Part shown: positions 33,960 through 46,239 of the stretch, one piece after another
Numbering within the stretch: the first letter of the stretch is position 1
Layout: each line of letters begins with the position of its first letter
Assembly: GCF_033958435.1 (NCBI RefSeq)
Contig: NC_134138.1
Location: 177,986,798 to 178,050,797, forward strand
Reading direction: 5' to 3'
Length of the DNA: 64,000 nucleotides
Source of the DNA: Carettochelys insculpta
Taxonomy: Eukaryota > Chordata > Testudines > Carettochelyidae
Translations under genes and position numbers: made by a program
The notes under the pieces: model-generated
Seen by the model: the letters and a program-made list of their open reading frames with translations, nothing else
Databases searched by the model: none
What the model was told of the DNA's origin: nothing

Positions 33960-36323
33960 ATCATTGGTAGTAAATTGACAGCACAGATGCCAACAACCTT
34001 GAAAGTGTCTCTCTAATCAAGAAGCGACCAATATAGCTGGTGTGGGACACAGGAGAGACTCTAGAGCAAGAAAATCTGAAACGAAGAACCCTGGAATAAA
34101 TTGAAATGTGAGCTGTGAGTTCAGTAGGGAGTTTGCAGTTATCAGAGAACTGCTGGAGCAAAACAGGCTGCCATATTGGTCTGAACACAGCTGGGCATGC
34201 CTTGACTTTGGAGGAAATCTTTCTCTGAGTGCTATGTTCTTCAGTGACTGCATTTACCTGCTGGTCATGAGCCGAGAAGGAAAATCTCTTTCAGGTGCCC
34301 AAGCCAGTTGGACCTGCTAAACAATCACCAGGGTTAAACAGGATGCTGTGAATGAGAGAACCATAGGATTTCCATCTTGAGGGGAGGTCTGTGGTAGGAG
34401 ATAAAGATGTTCTCCCCTAAGCTGGAATGGAAAGGAAAAGAAGAGATGTGCTCTTGGTGATTCTTCAGGAGAGAGCTATTACTTTGTCCTCTGCTTTTTA
34501 GGCCTATAACAATTGTTCTAGTACTAGAGGGCTGAAGAAATTGGTACCGACATAAGAGTCTTTTGCCTCTATGCCATCAAGTCATATCTGGCCCAGATCA
34601 GTTGTAACATACATTTGTTACTAATTAATGGCTTGTCACTAACCAATGGGATGTTAAACAGTGCTCTGGGAAACTCGATTTGATGGGTGACACAATCACA
34701 AAAAACAAACAAACAAACAAACAAACAAACAAAAAAGCCCAAAAAAACATACATACACCACATCCCAGCTGGCACAACTGTCTGTAATCTCTGCCACTGA
34801 TCGACTGAATGGGCTTTAAGGATTTGCCTATCCTTTCCCCTTTAGAGAAGATCCCCAGAGAGCACAGGAAGCATACTGCCAGGGTAGCACGTAGACACTT
34901 AAATCACTATTTGAGAGAGGACTTCAGTTTCAGAGCTGTCAATCCAGCATTTTTACAGGCACAATATTCATTTATAAATAAAAGATCTAGCTTGACAGTC
35001 TTTATACTTCACGGACAGATGAAGTGTTAAAACACCATAAAAGTCATTTGCCAATGAACAAGGCTACTGCAGAAATTAAACTTTTCTTAGATTCCCCTTT
35101 CAGTTGCAGCCTGCTTTTCCCTTACACTGATTCCACTGAAGTTCATGGAATTACACTATTGCAAGAATGATTTAAGAGGAGAACTAGGCCCACAGGCCCA
35201 CTCCCTTGCTGTCATATCCCAGAAAGAGACACCATATTGAAGTTTGATAGATGAAGGATCACTTGGAATTTGCTACGTTTTCCAAGATTGTGAACTGGAG
35301 GCAATTAAATAGAATGCTGCAAGAATAAGCTACAAAAAAAGAAAAAAAAAACAACCTGGGAAATATATTTGCAAACCAAAAATTAACACATTCTGTGAGT
35401 TCTTTAGAGCTCAGAATATCTTAGCTTAAGTTGTAGCTACAAACCTAAACTGTCTCAGTCATTAGATAATTTCTAATGGCACAAAATAAACTTTACCTTT
35501 CAAATAAATAATGAGACTATTACCTACTAACAATGTGTAAGGTCCAAAATATTTCACTGTTTATGGACATAAATGTTTTTTTTTTAATATATTGAAGCAC
35601 TCCCTTACTGTCTATTCAATTATTTTAATTACAGCAATGCAAGCTTTAAAATACCTGAGTTCTCATCAGCCCTTGAATATTAACCTCATCTGTTCACAAT
35701 GTCACCTGGGTTTTCTTAAAAGCTTGAGTGCATGCCCTCATCAAATTGCAGTATTCCCTAGAAGTTGCGGTCTCATTATTAGCCCCAAATAGAAGATTTT
35801 TAAAGTCTATTATTTTGTGGATGTGTAGGCAAAATGATCCTGTGTCCTCATCCCTATGAGATATCAAAGCCGAAGTAAAATATTGTTAATTATGGCACTA
35901 TAGCAGGGTTCTGACATCTGATGCCCCAGGAGCAAGTCTTCTATTAAAAAAAGACCACAATTGAAAACAAAAACAAAAAAAAAATCTTTTTTCCACTGAC
36001 ATGTCAGTTTCTCCAGTTTCTGTTCTATTCAAAACAGCTGCCTTATGCTTTATAGAGACCATGATGAGACCCACATGCAGGTATTCCCACATTTTCAGGC
36101 TTACATTCATGTGTCTGATTGAATTATTGTGCAAACCAGAAAACAATACATCCTAACTTGTATTATCAGACTACAAGGTGACAAAATTAAAATAACGTTT
36201 AATTAATGTTATATACAACAGCGACTACATAAACAAAAAATAAAAAAATAAATTAGCCCAAGTTTACAAATTCTAATTAATTAAAATTTAAATTCAGATG
36301 TCAGCAATCTTTGTTAAAGTTTG
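33960..36323. other. Intronic sequence; AAAC microsatellite at 34698-34735
   Basis: No coding signal; the AAAC run produces a meaningless reverse frame. Confidence 0.5.
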
Positions 36324-36325
36324 TA

Positions 36326-36634
36326 CAGGTTGAACCTCTCTAGTCTGGCATCCTTGCGACCTGGCCGGTGCCAAACAAGAGATTTGCCAGACCACAGGAG
36401 GTCAATATTGTCTAGCAGCATTACCAACACTTCCATTGTTTACTGAGCTCTTAAAAGACATTTAGAGGTAAAGTACAGCTAAATAACAGCACAGAACTCT
36501 GAGAGCCAGGACTTGTGGCTGTAAACAAACTTCATGCGACCAGAGGAAACTTGGCCACATCCATGATAAGTGGTTGCCTAGCTAACTAAAATCATGCCAG
36601 ATTATGGATGGTGCTGAACTAGAGCGGCAACCTG
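36326..36634. mobile_element. TA-flanked MITE, 309 bp (Tc1/mariner-like)
   Basis: The ends are CAGGTTGAACCTCTCTAG and, reversed, CAGGTTGCCGCTCTAG, each next to TA (36324-36325, 36635-36636). Internal CTAGCAGCATTACCAACAC and CATGATAAGTGG stretches match the split copy at 51389-53261. Non-coding. Confidence 0.7.
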
Positions 36635-36636
36635 TA

Positions 36637-37834
36637 TTAGTACTCAAACTATATGGTTTGGAGCCATGTCTTAACCTCTGTAACACCAAATAGTAAAATA
36701 AATGTCAAAAGCCATTCTCCAGTTTGGAGATATATCCAAAATTACTTCAGGAGTTTGTATCTGCTTTTGTCTGATTTTGCCTCATATAAAAACTGAGAGT
36801 TTTATGTTATGTAAAAGCTGTAAAATTGTTTTTGATACACAATGGGGGTTACACGGTGAGTTACTCACGCATGTCATACTTTTAACAGAATATTTGACTC
36901 ATTTAGTTTAATGTCACCAATGCTGCTTTTTAGAAAAGAATTACCGTTAGAAACAGAACATGACTATCGCTTTACAGAAGGTTCTACTTTTCTGCATTAA
37001 TATTTTTAGGTGCATATACTTTATATTCATAAAAAGAGACTTATTTCATTAGTTATCTGAAACATTTTTGCCTCTAAACCTATTATTCTTTCCTACCAAG
37101 AAAGGAGGTGATGCATTAAGTATGCCAAATATTTTCTTATTAGCAGACCAATAACTTAATATGATCTTTATTATTGTGTATTTTAAAATGGTTTCAGAAG
37201 AAGGCTAAGTCAAACTTAGAAATGATAATGATGTCTTTCATTTCCAGTGGCTGAACAGATGTGCTTGGAAATTATGGCTCAACATTGCCAGGTTCTCCCC
37301 TCTACATACACACACTCCCTTTTACTTTCAAATACCCAGTGAGCTGTCTGTATAAATAAGTTTTTATCACCCCTCACCTTGAGCGTTCAAATCTAAAACA
37401 AATAAAACATACAAATTAAAGAATGTGTTCCTACCATCACCACACAAACACATTATTCAGGCTGAAGGGTAGCAAAAGGGATGTGGAAACCATCACCACT
37501 GTGATTTGGGATCCATGTTCAAATCTGTTTGAAATTGACTTGATACATCTCACTTTATTTGTTCTTAATTAAAAGTATAAGAAAACCTGATGCAGCACAG
37601 AAAAGATGCTAAGAAGGTAAGTAGGACATCTGTTCACTGTCGTTATCATCCTCGCTCTTTTGGGGAGGGGCAGGAGAGGGCTGGTTTGTAATAGTCACCT
37701 GTTTTATTTAACTCATGCTGCAAAAATGGAAAGCTAAAGAAAAAGAATCTTCCCTTTATAAGAACTTGTAGGATTATCAAGGAGCCATGACATACACTTC
37801 AGCAGTTCTGAGTCCATAGAGCAGAGAGTCTCTG
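36637..37834. other. Intronic sequence without recognised features
   Basis: AT-rich; nothing supported. Confidence 0.45.
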
Positions 37835-38160
37835 AGGTGTAGCCATATTAGTACATAACTTCACAAATAACAAGCAGAGGTTATATGCATATGACAGCCT
37901 AATCTCAAAATAGGCTATTTCACCATGTGGTGCTAGAATAGTGTGCCCATTGTCATGAAAACTCTTTCAAGATAATGGGCATGTTTCTTAGATGCAGGCA
38001 GCTATTTCTGGATCCTGCTGTATCCCAAAATAGCACCCACCATGAAGACATAGCCTTAGAGACTAAAAAATGTATTAGATCATGAGCCATCTGATGACAT
38101 GGGTTTTACCCCCAAAAGCTCATGCTAATATCTAAGGTGCCACAGGACTGCTTGTTATTT
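37835..38160. mobile_element. PLE-type tail in inverted double form, split by a MITE
   Basis: The left part has GGTGTAGCCATATTAGT and AATAACAAGCAG. The right part has AGAGACTAAAAAATGTATT and then, in opposite orientation, AAAGCTCATGCTAATATC, AAGGTGCCACAGGACTGC and TTGTTATT. The two tails face each other, as often seen for PLE insertions. A MITE-like block at 37879-38055 (right end AAGACATAGCC, internal AAAATAGGCTATTTC) separates the parts. Confidence 0.5.
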
Positions 38161-38539
38161 ACTGAGTGGACAGTAGTCAAACACATAAACATGAAAAAGT
38201 TTATTAAAATATAAAACCACTGAAAGTCCAATTCCCCTATATTTACTCTCGCTGAATAGCACCTCACTCCACCTTTTGTCCCAGGTTTGGGCTGCCAAAT
38301 CAGGCCCAGAACTATTAAAAAGATTAAAACAACAAATTAGAAAGTAATTAGATGTCTGTTGTCTACAAGACATGAGATGCATGCGTGTAATTTTACTTCT
38401 ATGTTTGCCGGGGCGGGAGGGAGGAAGGTGTCAGCTCCAGTCAGGCCAATGGTGGCATGCATGGGAACAAATACTATGTCTGGCAGAGGCTTGCAGTTTG
38501 GGGCAGAGCAGAGGCTTATCCAAAACTATACCTGCAGGA

Positions 38540-41500
38540 GGCAATTCCACTCTGATATGGGTGAAGCTAAAAGGGGTAAAAAAGCAAGGGTGGTGTCCTG
38601 CTAGGAGTTTACTACAGGCCGCCTACCCAGGTGGAAGAGGTAGATGAGGCTTTTTTTAAACAACTAACAAAATCATCCAGGGCCCAGGATTTGGTGATGA
38701 TGGGGGACTTCAACTATCCAAATATATGTTGGGAAACTAACACAGTGACACATGGACTATCCAATAAGTTTTTGGACTGCATTAGACACAACTTTTTTAT
38801 TTCCGAAGGCTGAGAAACCTACAAGGGGGAAGCTGTCCTAGATTTGATTTTAAAAAATAGGGAGGAACTGATTGAGGATCTAAAAGTGGAAGGCAGCTTG
38901 GGTGAAAGTGATCGTGAAATCATAGAGTTCAGAATTTTAAGGAGGGGTAGAAGGGAGAACAGCAAAATAGAGACAATGGATTTCAGGAAGGTGGATTTTG
39001 GTAAACTCAGAGAGCTGGTAGGTAGGGTCCCATGGGAAGCAAGACTGAGGGGAAAAACAACGGAGAAGAGTTGGCAGTTTTTCAAAGGGACATTCTTAAG
39101 GGCCCAAAAGCAAGCTATTCTACTGCGTAGGAAAGATAGAAAATGTGTTAAAAGACTGCCTTAGCTTAACCAGGAGATCTTGCATGATCTCAGAATAAAA
39201 AAGGAATCATATAAAAATGGAAACTAGGACAAATTACAAAGGCAAACAACACAGGAATGCAGGTGCAAGATTAGAAAGGGAAAGGCACAAAATGAGCTCA
39301 AATTAGCTACAGGCATAAAGGAAAACAAGAAGACTTTGAATAAATAAATTGGAAGCAAGAGGAAGACCAAGGATAGGGCAGGCTCATTGCTCAGTGAGGA
39401 GGGAGAAACAGTAACGGGAAACTTGGAAATGGCAGAGATGCTTAATGACTTCTTTGTCTCGATCTTCACCCACAAGTCTGAAGAAGGAATGCCTAACATA
39501 GTGAATGCTATAAAAACAAAAAAGCTGTCAAGTAACACTTTAAAAACTAACAAAATAATTTATTAGGCGAGCTTTCATCAGACAGGGACACTTCTTCAGA
39601 CCATAGCCATACCAGAACAGACTCAATATTTAAGACACAGAGAACCAAAAATAGTAATCAAGGTTGACAAATCAGAAAAAAAATTATCAAGGTGAGCAAA
39701 TCAGAGAGTATAGGGGCTGGGGGAGGGGGAAGTCAAGAATTATTTTAAGCCAAGTATGCAAAACAGCCCCTATATTGACCCAGAAAATTCCCACCCTGGT
39801 TCAAACCATGTGTTAATGTGTTGAATTTGAATATAAAAGAGAGTTCAGCAGCCTCTCTTTCCAGACTGTTGTGACAATTCCTCTTCAGTAAAAAGCAAAT
39901 TTTTAAGTCATTAACAGAATGGACCACTCCATAAAAATGTTGGCTGACAGGTTTGTAGATCAGGAGTGTTTTGTCTGTTTTGTGCCCATTAAGTCTTTGT
40001 CTAAGAGAGTTTGAAGTCTGTCCAATATACGGAGCATCTGGGCATTGTTAGCATATGATGGCATATATGATGTTAGGTGAGGAACATGAGAATCTGCCCG
40101 TGATTCTGTGAATAACCTGGTTAGGTCCAGTGATAGTATCTCCAGAAAGCTCACCTGATAAATTATTTTGTTAGTGAATGCTAGTGAGAAAGGGGTAGGT
40201 TTAGAAGATAAAATAAAAAAAGAACAAGTTAAAAATCACTTAGAAAAGTTAGGTGTGTGCAAGTCACCAGGGCCTGATGAAATGCATCCTAGAATACTCA
40301 AGGAGCTGATAGAGGAGGTATCTGAGCCATTACCTATCATCTTTGGAAACTTATGGGAGACAGGAGAGATTCTAGAGATTCTAGAAGACTGGAAAAAGGC
40401 AAATATAATGCCCATCTATAAAAAGGGGAATAAGAAAAATGCAGGAAACTACAGACCAGTTAGTTTAACTTCTGTGCCAGGAAAGCTAATGGAACAAGTA
40501 GTTAAGGAAATTATCTGCAAACACTTGGAAGGTGGTAAGCTGATAGGGAACAGCCAGCATGGATTTCCAATGAACAAATCATGTCAAACCAATCAGATAG
40601 CTTTCTTTGATTGGATAATGAGCCTTGTGGATGAGGGAGAAGCAGTGGATGTGGCATACCTAGACCTTAGTAAAGCATTTGATATGGTCTCACATGATAT
40701 TCCTATCAATAAACTAGGCAAATACAACTTAGATGGGGCTACAATAAGGTGGGTGCAAAACTGGCTGGATAACCATGCTCAGAGAGTAGTTATTAATGGT
40801 TCTCAATCCTTCTAGAAAGGTATAACAAGCAGGGTTCTGCAGGGGTCTGTATTGGGACCGGTTTTGTTCAATATCTTCATCAACGATATAGATATTGGCA
40901 CAGAAAGCATGCTTATTAAGTTTTCAGATGATACCAAGCTGAGAGGGGTTGCAACTGCTTTGGAGGATAGGGTCAAAATTCAAAATGATCTGGACAAACT
41001 GGGGAAATGGTCTGAGGTAAACAGGATGAAGTTAATAAAGACAAATGCAAAATGCTCCACTAAGGAAGGAACAATCAGTTTCATATATACAGAATTGGAA
41101 GCGACTGTCTAGGAAGGAGTATGGCTGAAGGGGATCTTGGGGTTATAGTTAAATATGAGTCAACAGTGATTCTGGGATGCATTAACAGGTGTGTTGTGAA
41201 CAAAACAAGAGAAGTCATTCTTCTGCTCTACTCTGCGCTGGTTAGACCTCAGTTGGAGTATTGTGTTCAGTTCTGGACCCCACATTTCAAGAAAGATGTG
41301 GAGAAATTGAAAAGGGTCCAGAAAAGAGCAAAAGGAATGATCAGAGGTCTAGAGAACATGACTTATGAAGAAAAGCTGAAAGAAATGGGCTTGTTTAGAT
41401 TGGAGAAAAGAAGATTAAGGGGGGACATGATAGCGGATTTCAGGTACCTAAAAGGGCATCATGAGGAGGAGGGAGACAACTTGTTCTTCTTGGCCTATGA

Positions 41501-41773
41501 GGATGGAACAAGAAGCAATCGGCTTAAACTGCAGCAAGGGAGGTATAGGTTGGACATTAAGGAAAGTTCCTAACTGTCAGGGTGATCAAACACTGAAATA
41601 AATTGCCTACGGAGGTTGTGGAATCTCCATCTCTGGAGATATTTAATAACAGATTAGATAAATGTCTCTCAGGGATGGTCTAGACAATACATGCTCCTCC
41701 CATGAGGGCAGGGGGCTGGACTTGATGACTTCTCAAGGTCCCTTCCAGTCCAAGCATTCTATGATTCTATGGT
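38540..41773 (+). pseudogene. CR1-A: long CR1 LINE, endonuclease end to 3' tail
   Basis: CR1 ORF2 encodes an AP-like endonuclease plus reverse transcriptase. This copy starts in the endonuclease ([18 protein letters not shown]) and passes the linker ([13 protein letters not shown]). After PLE-2 it resumes with [31 protein letters not shown], motif [10 protein letters not shown] and motif C FSDDTKLRG. It then runs through YCVQFWTPHFKKDVEKL to an ATTCTATGATTCTATGG tail. Both motif C aspartates and the motif A Asp are present, but stops (for example TAG at 40813) and frameshifts near 41110 and 41570 kill it. The 5' region, ORF1 and start of the endonuclease are missing. Confidence 0.88.
39511..40171 (-). 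mobile_element. PLE-2: Penelope-like insertion in CR1-A
   Basis: A 12-bp target duplication, TAGTGAATGCTA, lies at 39499-39510 and 40172-40183. On the minus strand the GIY-YIG endonuclease shows PYIGQT (40032-40015), then in frames broken by indels RLNGHKTDKT, VNDLKICFLL, LEREAAEL and FIFKFNTLTHGLN. A PLE tail with GATGAAAGCTCGCC and AATAAATTATTTTGTTAG follows. The right edge carries a second, inverted piece of the tail (CTCACCTGATAAATT on the plus strand). Coding pieces: 39745-39927 and 39960-40154. Confidence 0.8.
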
Positions 41774-42275
41774 TTTGACCATACTGTATCAAGTTCTGGG
41801 TGCCACATTTCAGGAAAGATATGGACAAATTTGAGACAGTCCAGCGGACTGCATCAAAACAATTAAGCTGTGTCTGCACGTGCAAAAAACTTTGACAAAA
41901 GAGGCCCTTTTTCGAAAGAGTGGGAGCAGCGTCCACATGTGTCAACCCATCTTTCAAAAGAAAATCGAAAGAATGGGGCTCAGACTTCGAAATCCGAACC
42001 CTGATCCCGTATCAGGAAGATCTCTCCCTTTCAAATTAATAAATCGAAAGAGTACAAATGCAGACACTCCACAGCCCACTCTTTCGAAATACAGGTCTGC
42101 CATGGTGCCGATCAGCTGGTGTGCGGGGCCATGCCAGCCGGCAGCATCGGGGCATTATGGTCCCTGCATTCGGCTGCTTTAAAGCTGCACGCACACAGGA
42201 ACCCTGTGGCAGGAAGCTGAGAGCATGCTACGAGCAGCGTGTGCACGAGCTCCAGCTGCACGCTCCAGCGCCCAC

Positions 42276-43601
42276 ATGGACAGCAGCCAGACCCCCCATG
42301 AGCACCACGCCCCCCCCACGAGCCCTCAAAAGCCTCCCAGGGCTCCCAGGGGGAGAAAAAAAAAAGGCCCCCCTCCTGGATGGAGCGGGAGCTGCAGGAC
42401 CTCCTCGGCCTGTGGCAGGATGAAGACGTCCTCTGCCACATGGGGATCAAGCGGTGCAATGCCACAGCCTTCGGCTCCCTGGTAACAGGCCTCTGCACCA
42501 GGGGCCACCCGGAGTGTACCCCAGACCAGGTATGCTCCAAGGTGAAGGAGCTGCAGCAGGGATATGCCTGGGCCAGGGACCAGGCTGGACACTCCGGGGC
42601 AGGTCCAGCGACCTGCCCCTTCTACTGGTAGCTCCAGAGCATCCTGGGGCCCCAGGAGAGTTCACCCTGGTGGCCTTCCTGGACACCTCTGGGGAGGAGC
42701 AGCCCAGATTGGGGACCCAGGAGGGCAAGGGGACCACCGACTGGTCAAGTGAGGAGGGGGAGCTGACCATCCTTGTCCCCTCCATCCCTGGACCTTGCTG
42801 AAGGACCCTCTGGTATGTACAGGGAGGGGCACCACCTACTCCAAGGGTGGGGGTGATGCAACAGCTAGACGCCTGCACATGGGACCGGTGGTTCCGGGCC
42901 GTACACAGGCCAGCCCCTACATGGGATGCAGCACCCCGTGGTGGCACATCAGCGATGCCCAGCACCCGCCCTCAGTGGACAGCACCGTAAGCCGCGAGGG
43001 GTGGTGGCTGGTCGGTGCTGGACGGTGCCCGGGGCTCGCATACTGCAGGCTGGGAAGGGCCACCTGAGGAAAGACCCCTGGAATCACACCCAGGTTGGGA
43101 GGCCTGGTCCTGGGCGGGGGGTAGGGGGCCGGTCGGTGCTCCCTGGGTGGTCAGTGTCCCTTGTGGGGGGTAGGCTTGGGCAGGTACACCACAGCTGGCT
43201 CCCCTCCATCTGGGGCACACTACTGACATGCTCTCCTCCTCTCCACACAGCCACACCATCCTGGGGCCAGGAGAGCCCTGCACCACCCCTCATGCCGGAG
43301 AGCCCACCTGCTGCAGCCATCCGGACGCCACCCCAGGCAGTGCGCCATCAGGGCCATGGCCGGAGGGCCCCCCTGGAGGGCCGAGGAAGACACAGCCACT
43401 CACCATCAGGCTGAGGTGGCTGAGGAGCACCTCCAGCTCGCCCAAGCGGTTATGGAGTGGCGGAGGGCGGCCTGGGACCGGCTGCTGGACACACTCCAGG
43501 GCATTGGCCAGGCTGGGCGGGAGCACACAGCCACTATGGCCCACCTCCTGGCCCCCCTGGCGACTCTCCCTGCTGCCTCTGCCCCCGCCACCCCCCACTG
43601 A
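42276..43601 (+). pseudogene. Myb/SANT-like protein of Harbinger B, frameshifted
   Basis: It begins MDSSQTPHEHHAPP (42276), followed by a basic GRKKK stretch. A frameshift at an A-run (42355-42364) moves to the Myb_DNA-bind_4-like domain at 42380-42631: ERELQDLLGLWQDEDV, CNATAFGSLVTGL, DQVCSKVKELQQGYAWA. A TAG interrupts the CPFYW*LQSILG block. A GTATGT donor at 42813 and CACACAG acceptor at 43250 bound a 438-bp intron, matching Harbinger A. Exon 2 carries an AEVAEEHLQLAQ, WRRAAWDRLLDTL helical stretch and stops at 43601. By family analogy it would bind the element ends and recruit the transposase. Confidence 0.75.
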
Positions 43602-44067
43602 GCCTGCCCCCTCCGTCCCCACCAGGCCCACCCGCTGGCCATATTTGACGGTTCTACCAGCACCTTCCCCGCCGCACCACAGACCCCGCATCTGGGGGAG
43701 CAGGGGCTCCAGGGGCCGATGGGGCTTGCGGCCCACCACCCCTGCCCTGGAATGAGTGCCTCACCCCTCCTCCAAGTTCGATGCCCCTCTCTAAGTTAGG
43801 TTCCCCCTGTATATATTCCCAGACCCAGTTTTACATAAATGTTTCTTTATTGTTCACCACCCCATGCTGTGCTTCTTGGTGGATGGTTGATGTGTGGGTG
43901 TGGTGCTGGTGGGGATGGGGCTGGCAGGGATGGTGGGTGATGGATGTGCGTGGGATGTGGGCATGCATGCAGGTCAGAGGTGGCCATTGGCAAAAGCCTG
44001 CCTGAGGGCCTCCCAGATGCGGTGGCCATCCCGATGGGCCTGGCGTGTGGGGGCGGTGCTTGGCTGC

Positions 44068-45397
44068 TCACAGAAAGTGCCAGCCGGAGGGCCCTCCCCC
44101 AGGGACATAGGCATTCCCCTTTCCCTCCACTATATTGTGGCGGACGCAACAGGCACCCGCCACCTGGGGCACATTGCGGACCCTGACTTCCAGGCGTACA
44201 AGGAGGCACCTCCAGTGCCCCTTTAGGTGCCCGAAGGCCCACTCCACCACATTGCAGGCATGGTTGAGGCACTCATTGAACGCCTCCCAGGTGGGGTCAA
44301 GGTGTCCCATGTAGGGCCTCATGAGCCACGGCTGCAGGGGATACGCCGCATCTGCCACCATGCAGAGTGGCATGGTGATGTCCTCTGCCACGGTGATCTC
44401 CCGCTGAGGGATGAAAGTGCCAGCCCCCATGTGGCAGCAGAGGCCGGAGTTCCAGAAGACCCAGGCACCATGGGTGCAGCCGGCCCAGCCCACGTAGAAG
44501 TCGGTGAACCAGCCCCTCGCTTCCACCAGGGCCTGGAGCACCACTGAATGGTAGCCCTTCTGGTTGATGTACTGGCCGGCGCTGTGTGGTGGGGCACAGA
44601 TGGGGATGTGTGTGCCATCCAAAGCGCCAATGCAGTTCAGGAAGCCCAGGTCCAGGAAGTCGGCGAGTGTGTGTCCACATCCCCCAGGCGGACAGCCCTA
44701 TGGAGCAGCATTGCGTTGATGGCCCTGATGACCTGCAGAGGGGGAAGGGGGACACATGCGCTAGTGTGGGTGTGGCAGCTGCCGCCCCCCCACCTTGGGC
44801 CCATTCTGCCCTCCTCCCATCCAGCCCCTGGCCCGTGCAGCCCCCGCCTCCCTCCCACCTGGCACCTTGCAGGGGAGGGTTCCCCTTGCCCCAGCCCCCC
44901 CACCCAACCAGCCCCACCTCACCTCCATAAGTACAGCCCCGACAGTGGCCTTGCCCACCTCGAACTGCTGTCTCACAGAGCAATAGGAGTCCAGGGTGGC
45001 CAGCTTCCAGATGGCAATCACGACCCGTTTCTCCAGGGAGAGGGCTGGCCGCACGCAGGTGTCGTGGTGCTGGATTGTGGAGGCGAGCCAGTGGCAGATC
45101 TCGTCAAAGGTCTGCCTCGACATGCGGAATTCCGCAGCCACCTTTCCTTGCCCCACTCCCCTACCACCATGTGCTCCCACCAGTCGGTGCTGCTGGGGTG
45201 GGTCCAGAGGCGTCAGGGCACCCAGGGGGACGCCCAGCGGTGCCCTGGGTGGGGAGCCCCACGGCCCCAGGGGGACCGCGCAGCCACTCAATGAGGTGGG
45301 GTGCAGCTGCGGCGAGGGTGCACAGAACTGCTAGCAGAGCGTCCATAATGAGGGCGTCCTCCTGCAGGAGCTGTTGCTGGGCCTCCATGGTGGGCAC
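44068..45397 (-). pseudogene. PIF/Harbinger DDE transposase with visible catalytic triad (Harbinger B)
   Basis: Exon 1 starts MPTMEAQQQLLQED (45397) and, after a frameshift near 45165, continues with RMSRQTFDEICHWL and FEVGKATVGAVLME. A 190-bp GT...AG intron (44922-44733) sits at the same codon as in Harbinger A. Exon 2 begins with INAMLLHRAV. A CA-repeat slip near 44675 shifts the frame, then 44622-44068 is open through the catalytic core. It shows MDGTHIPICAP (first Asp), FTDFYVGWAGCTHGA (second Asp) and VVEWAFGHLKGHWR (Glu). The tail ends at 44068; a polyadenylation signal (AATAAA, minus strand 43851-43846) follows. The two frameshifts make it inactive as it stands. Confidence 0.85.
44733..44922 (-). 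other. Intron of the Harbinger B transposase
   Basis: The donor is ATGGAG/GTGAGG and the acceptor CCCTCTGCAG. It is 190 bp and GC-rich, at the same phase-0 position as the intron in Harbinger A. Confidence 0.75.
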
Positions 45398-45979
45398 GAG
45401 TGAGCTCTGCCAGGCTGGAACAGCCTGGGCAGCACTTGGCTTGTGTGCAGAGGAGGGCGGAGGGAGGGACCGTTTAAAGGAGGCGGCTGGCTAGAGCCCC
45501 GGAAGGGCTTGTCGGCCATGGGACCCCATCCGCGGTGTTTCCTGCCTCCCTTCTTTTGAAAGAGAGCTTGGAGCCGTGTGGACACTCTCTTTCAAAAAAC
45601 CTCGATGGCATTTTGAAAAAGCAGATTGGAACGCCGATCTGAAAAATGGCGGCGGGTGCTCTCTTTTGATGGCTGCTTTTTCGAAAGCCGAACTTCGATT
45701 TTTGCCCTTTCAAAAGGGTGCTTACATGTAGACACAGCTTTAAAGGCCTGGAAAACAAGTCCGACGTAGAAGATTGAAAAATTTGCGTTTGTTTAGTCTG
45801 GAGAAAAGACAACAGGGAAGAGGGACAGAGGAAATGACAACAATTTTCAAATACGTAAAGGTTGTTCTTAAGGAGCAAGGAGAAAAATAATTCTCAATAA
45901 TCTTTGGAGCTGGGACCAGGAGTAATGGGTTTAAATTGCAGCGAACAAAGTTGAGGTTGGATGTTAGGAAAAACACTAC

Positions 45980-46239
45980 GGCCATGTCTACAGTAGCCAA
46001 AAACTTCGAAATGGCCATGCAAATGGCTATTTCGAAGTTTTCTAATGAAGCGCTGAAATACATATTCAGCGTTTCATTAGCATGCGGGCAGCCGCAGCAC
46101 TTCGAAATTTACGCGGCTTGCCACTGTGCAGCTCGTCCAGACGGAGCTCCTTTTTGAAAGGACCCCGCCTACTTCAAAGTCCCCTTATTCCTATGAGCAG
46201 ATGGCCATTTCGAAGTTTTTGGCTAGTGTAGACACAGCC
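45980..46239 (+). mobile_element. Harbinger-type MITE, 260 bp
   Basis: The ends are GGCCATGTCTACAGTAGCC and, reversed, GGCTGTGTCTACACTAGCC. The TAC target duplication is at 45977-45979 and 46240-46242. Inside are AACTTCGAAATGGCCATG arms, a TTTCATTAGCATGC block and CCCCTTATTCC. It interrupts CR1-C. Confidence 0.85.

Larger units (their letters stand above)
41866..45739 (-). mobile_element. Harbinger B: two-gene PIF/Harbinger transposon, 3.9 kb
   Basis: The left end is AGCTGTGTCTGCACGTGC. The right end, reversed, is AGCTGTGTCTACATGTAAGC. The TTA target duplication, fitting the Harbinger TWA preference, lies at 41863-41865 and 45740-45742. Both ends are rich in CTTTCGAAAG-like motifs. Inside, a Myb/SANT-like gene on the plus strand (42276-43601) faces a transposase gene on the minus strand (45397-44068). 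The layout is the same as Harbinger A in mirror image, but the end sequences differ, so it is a separate family. Confidence 0.88.

Noticed and set aside
44548..45294. 248-codon plus-strand frame over the transposase of Harbinger B
   Set aside because: Reverse shadow of the transposase exons.
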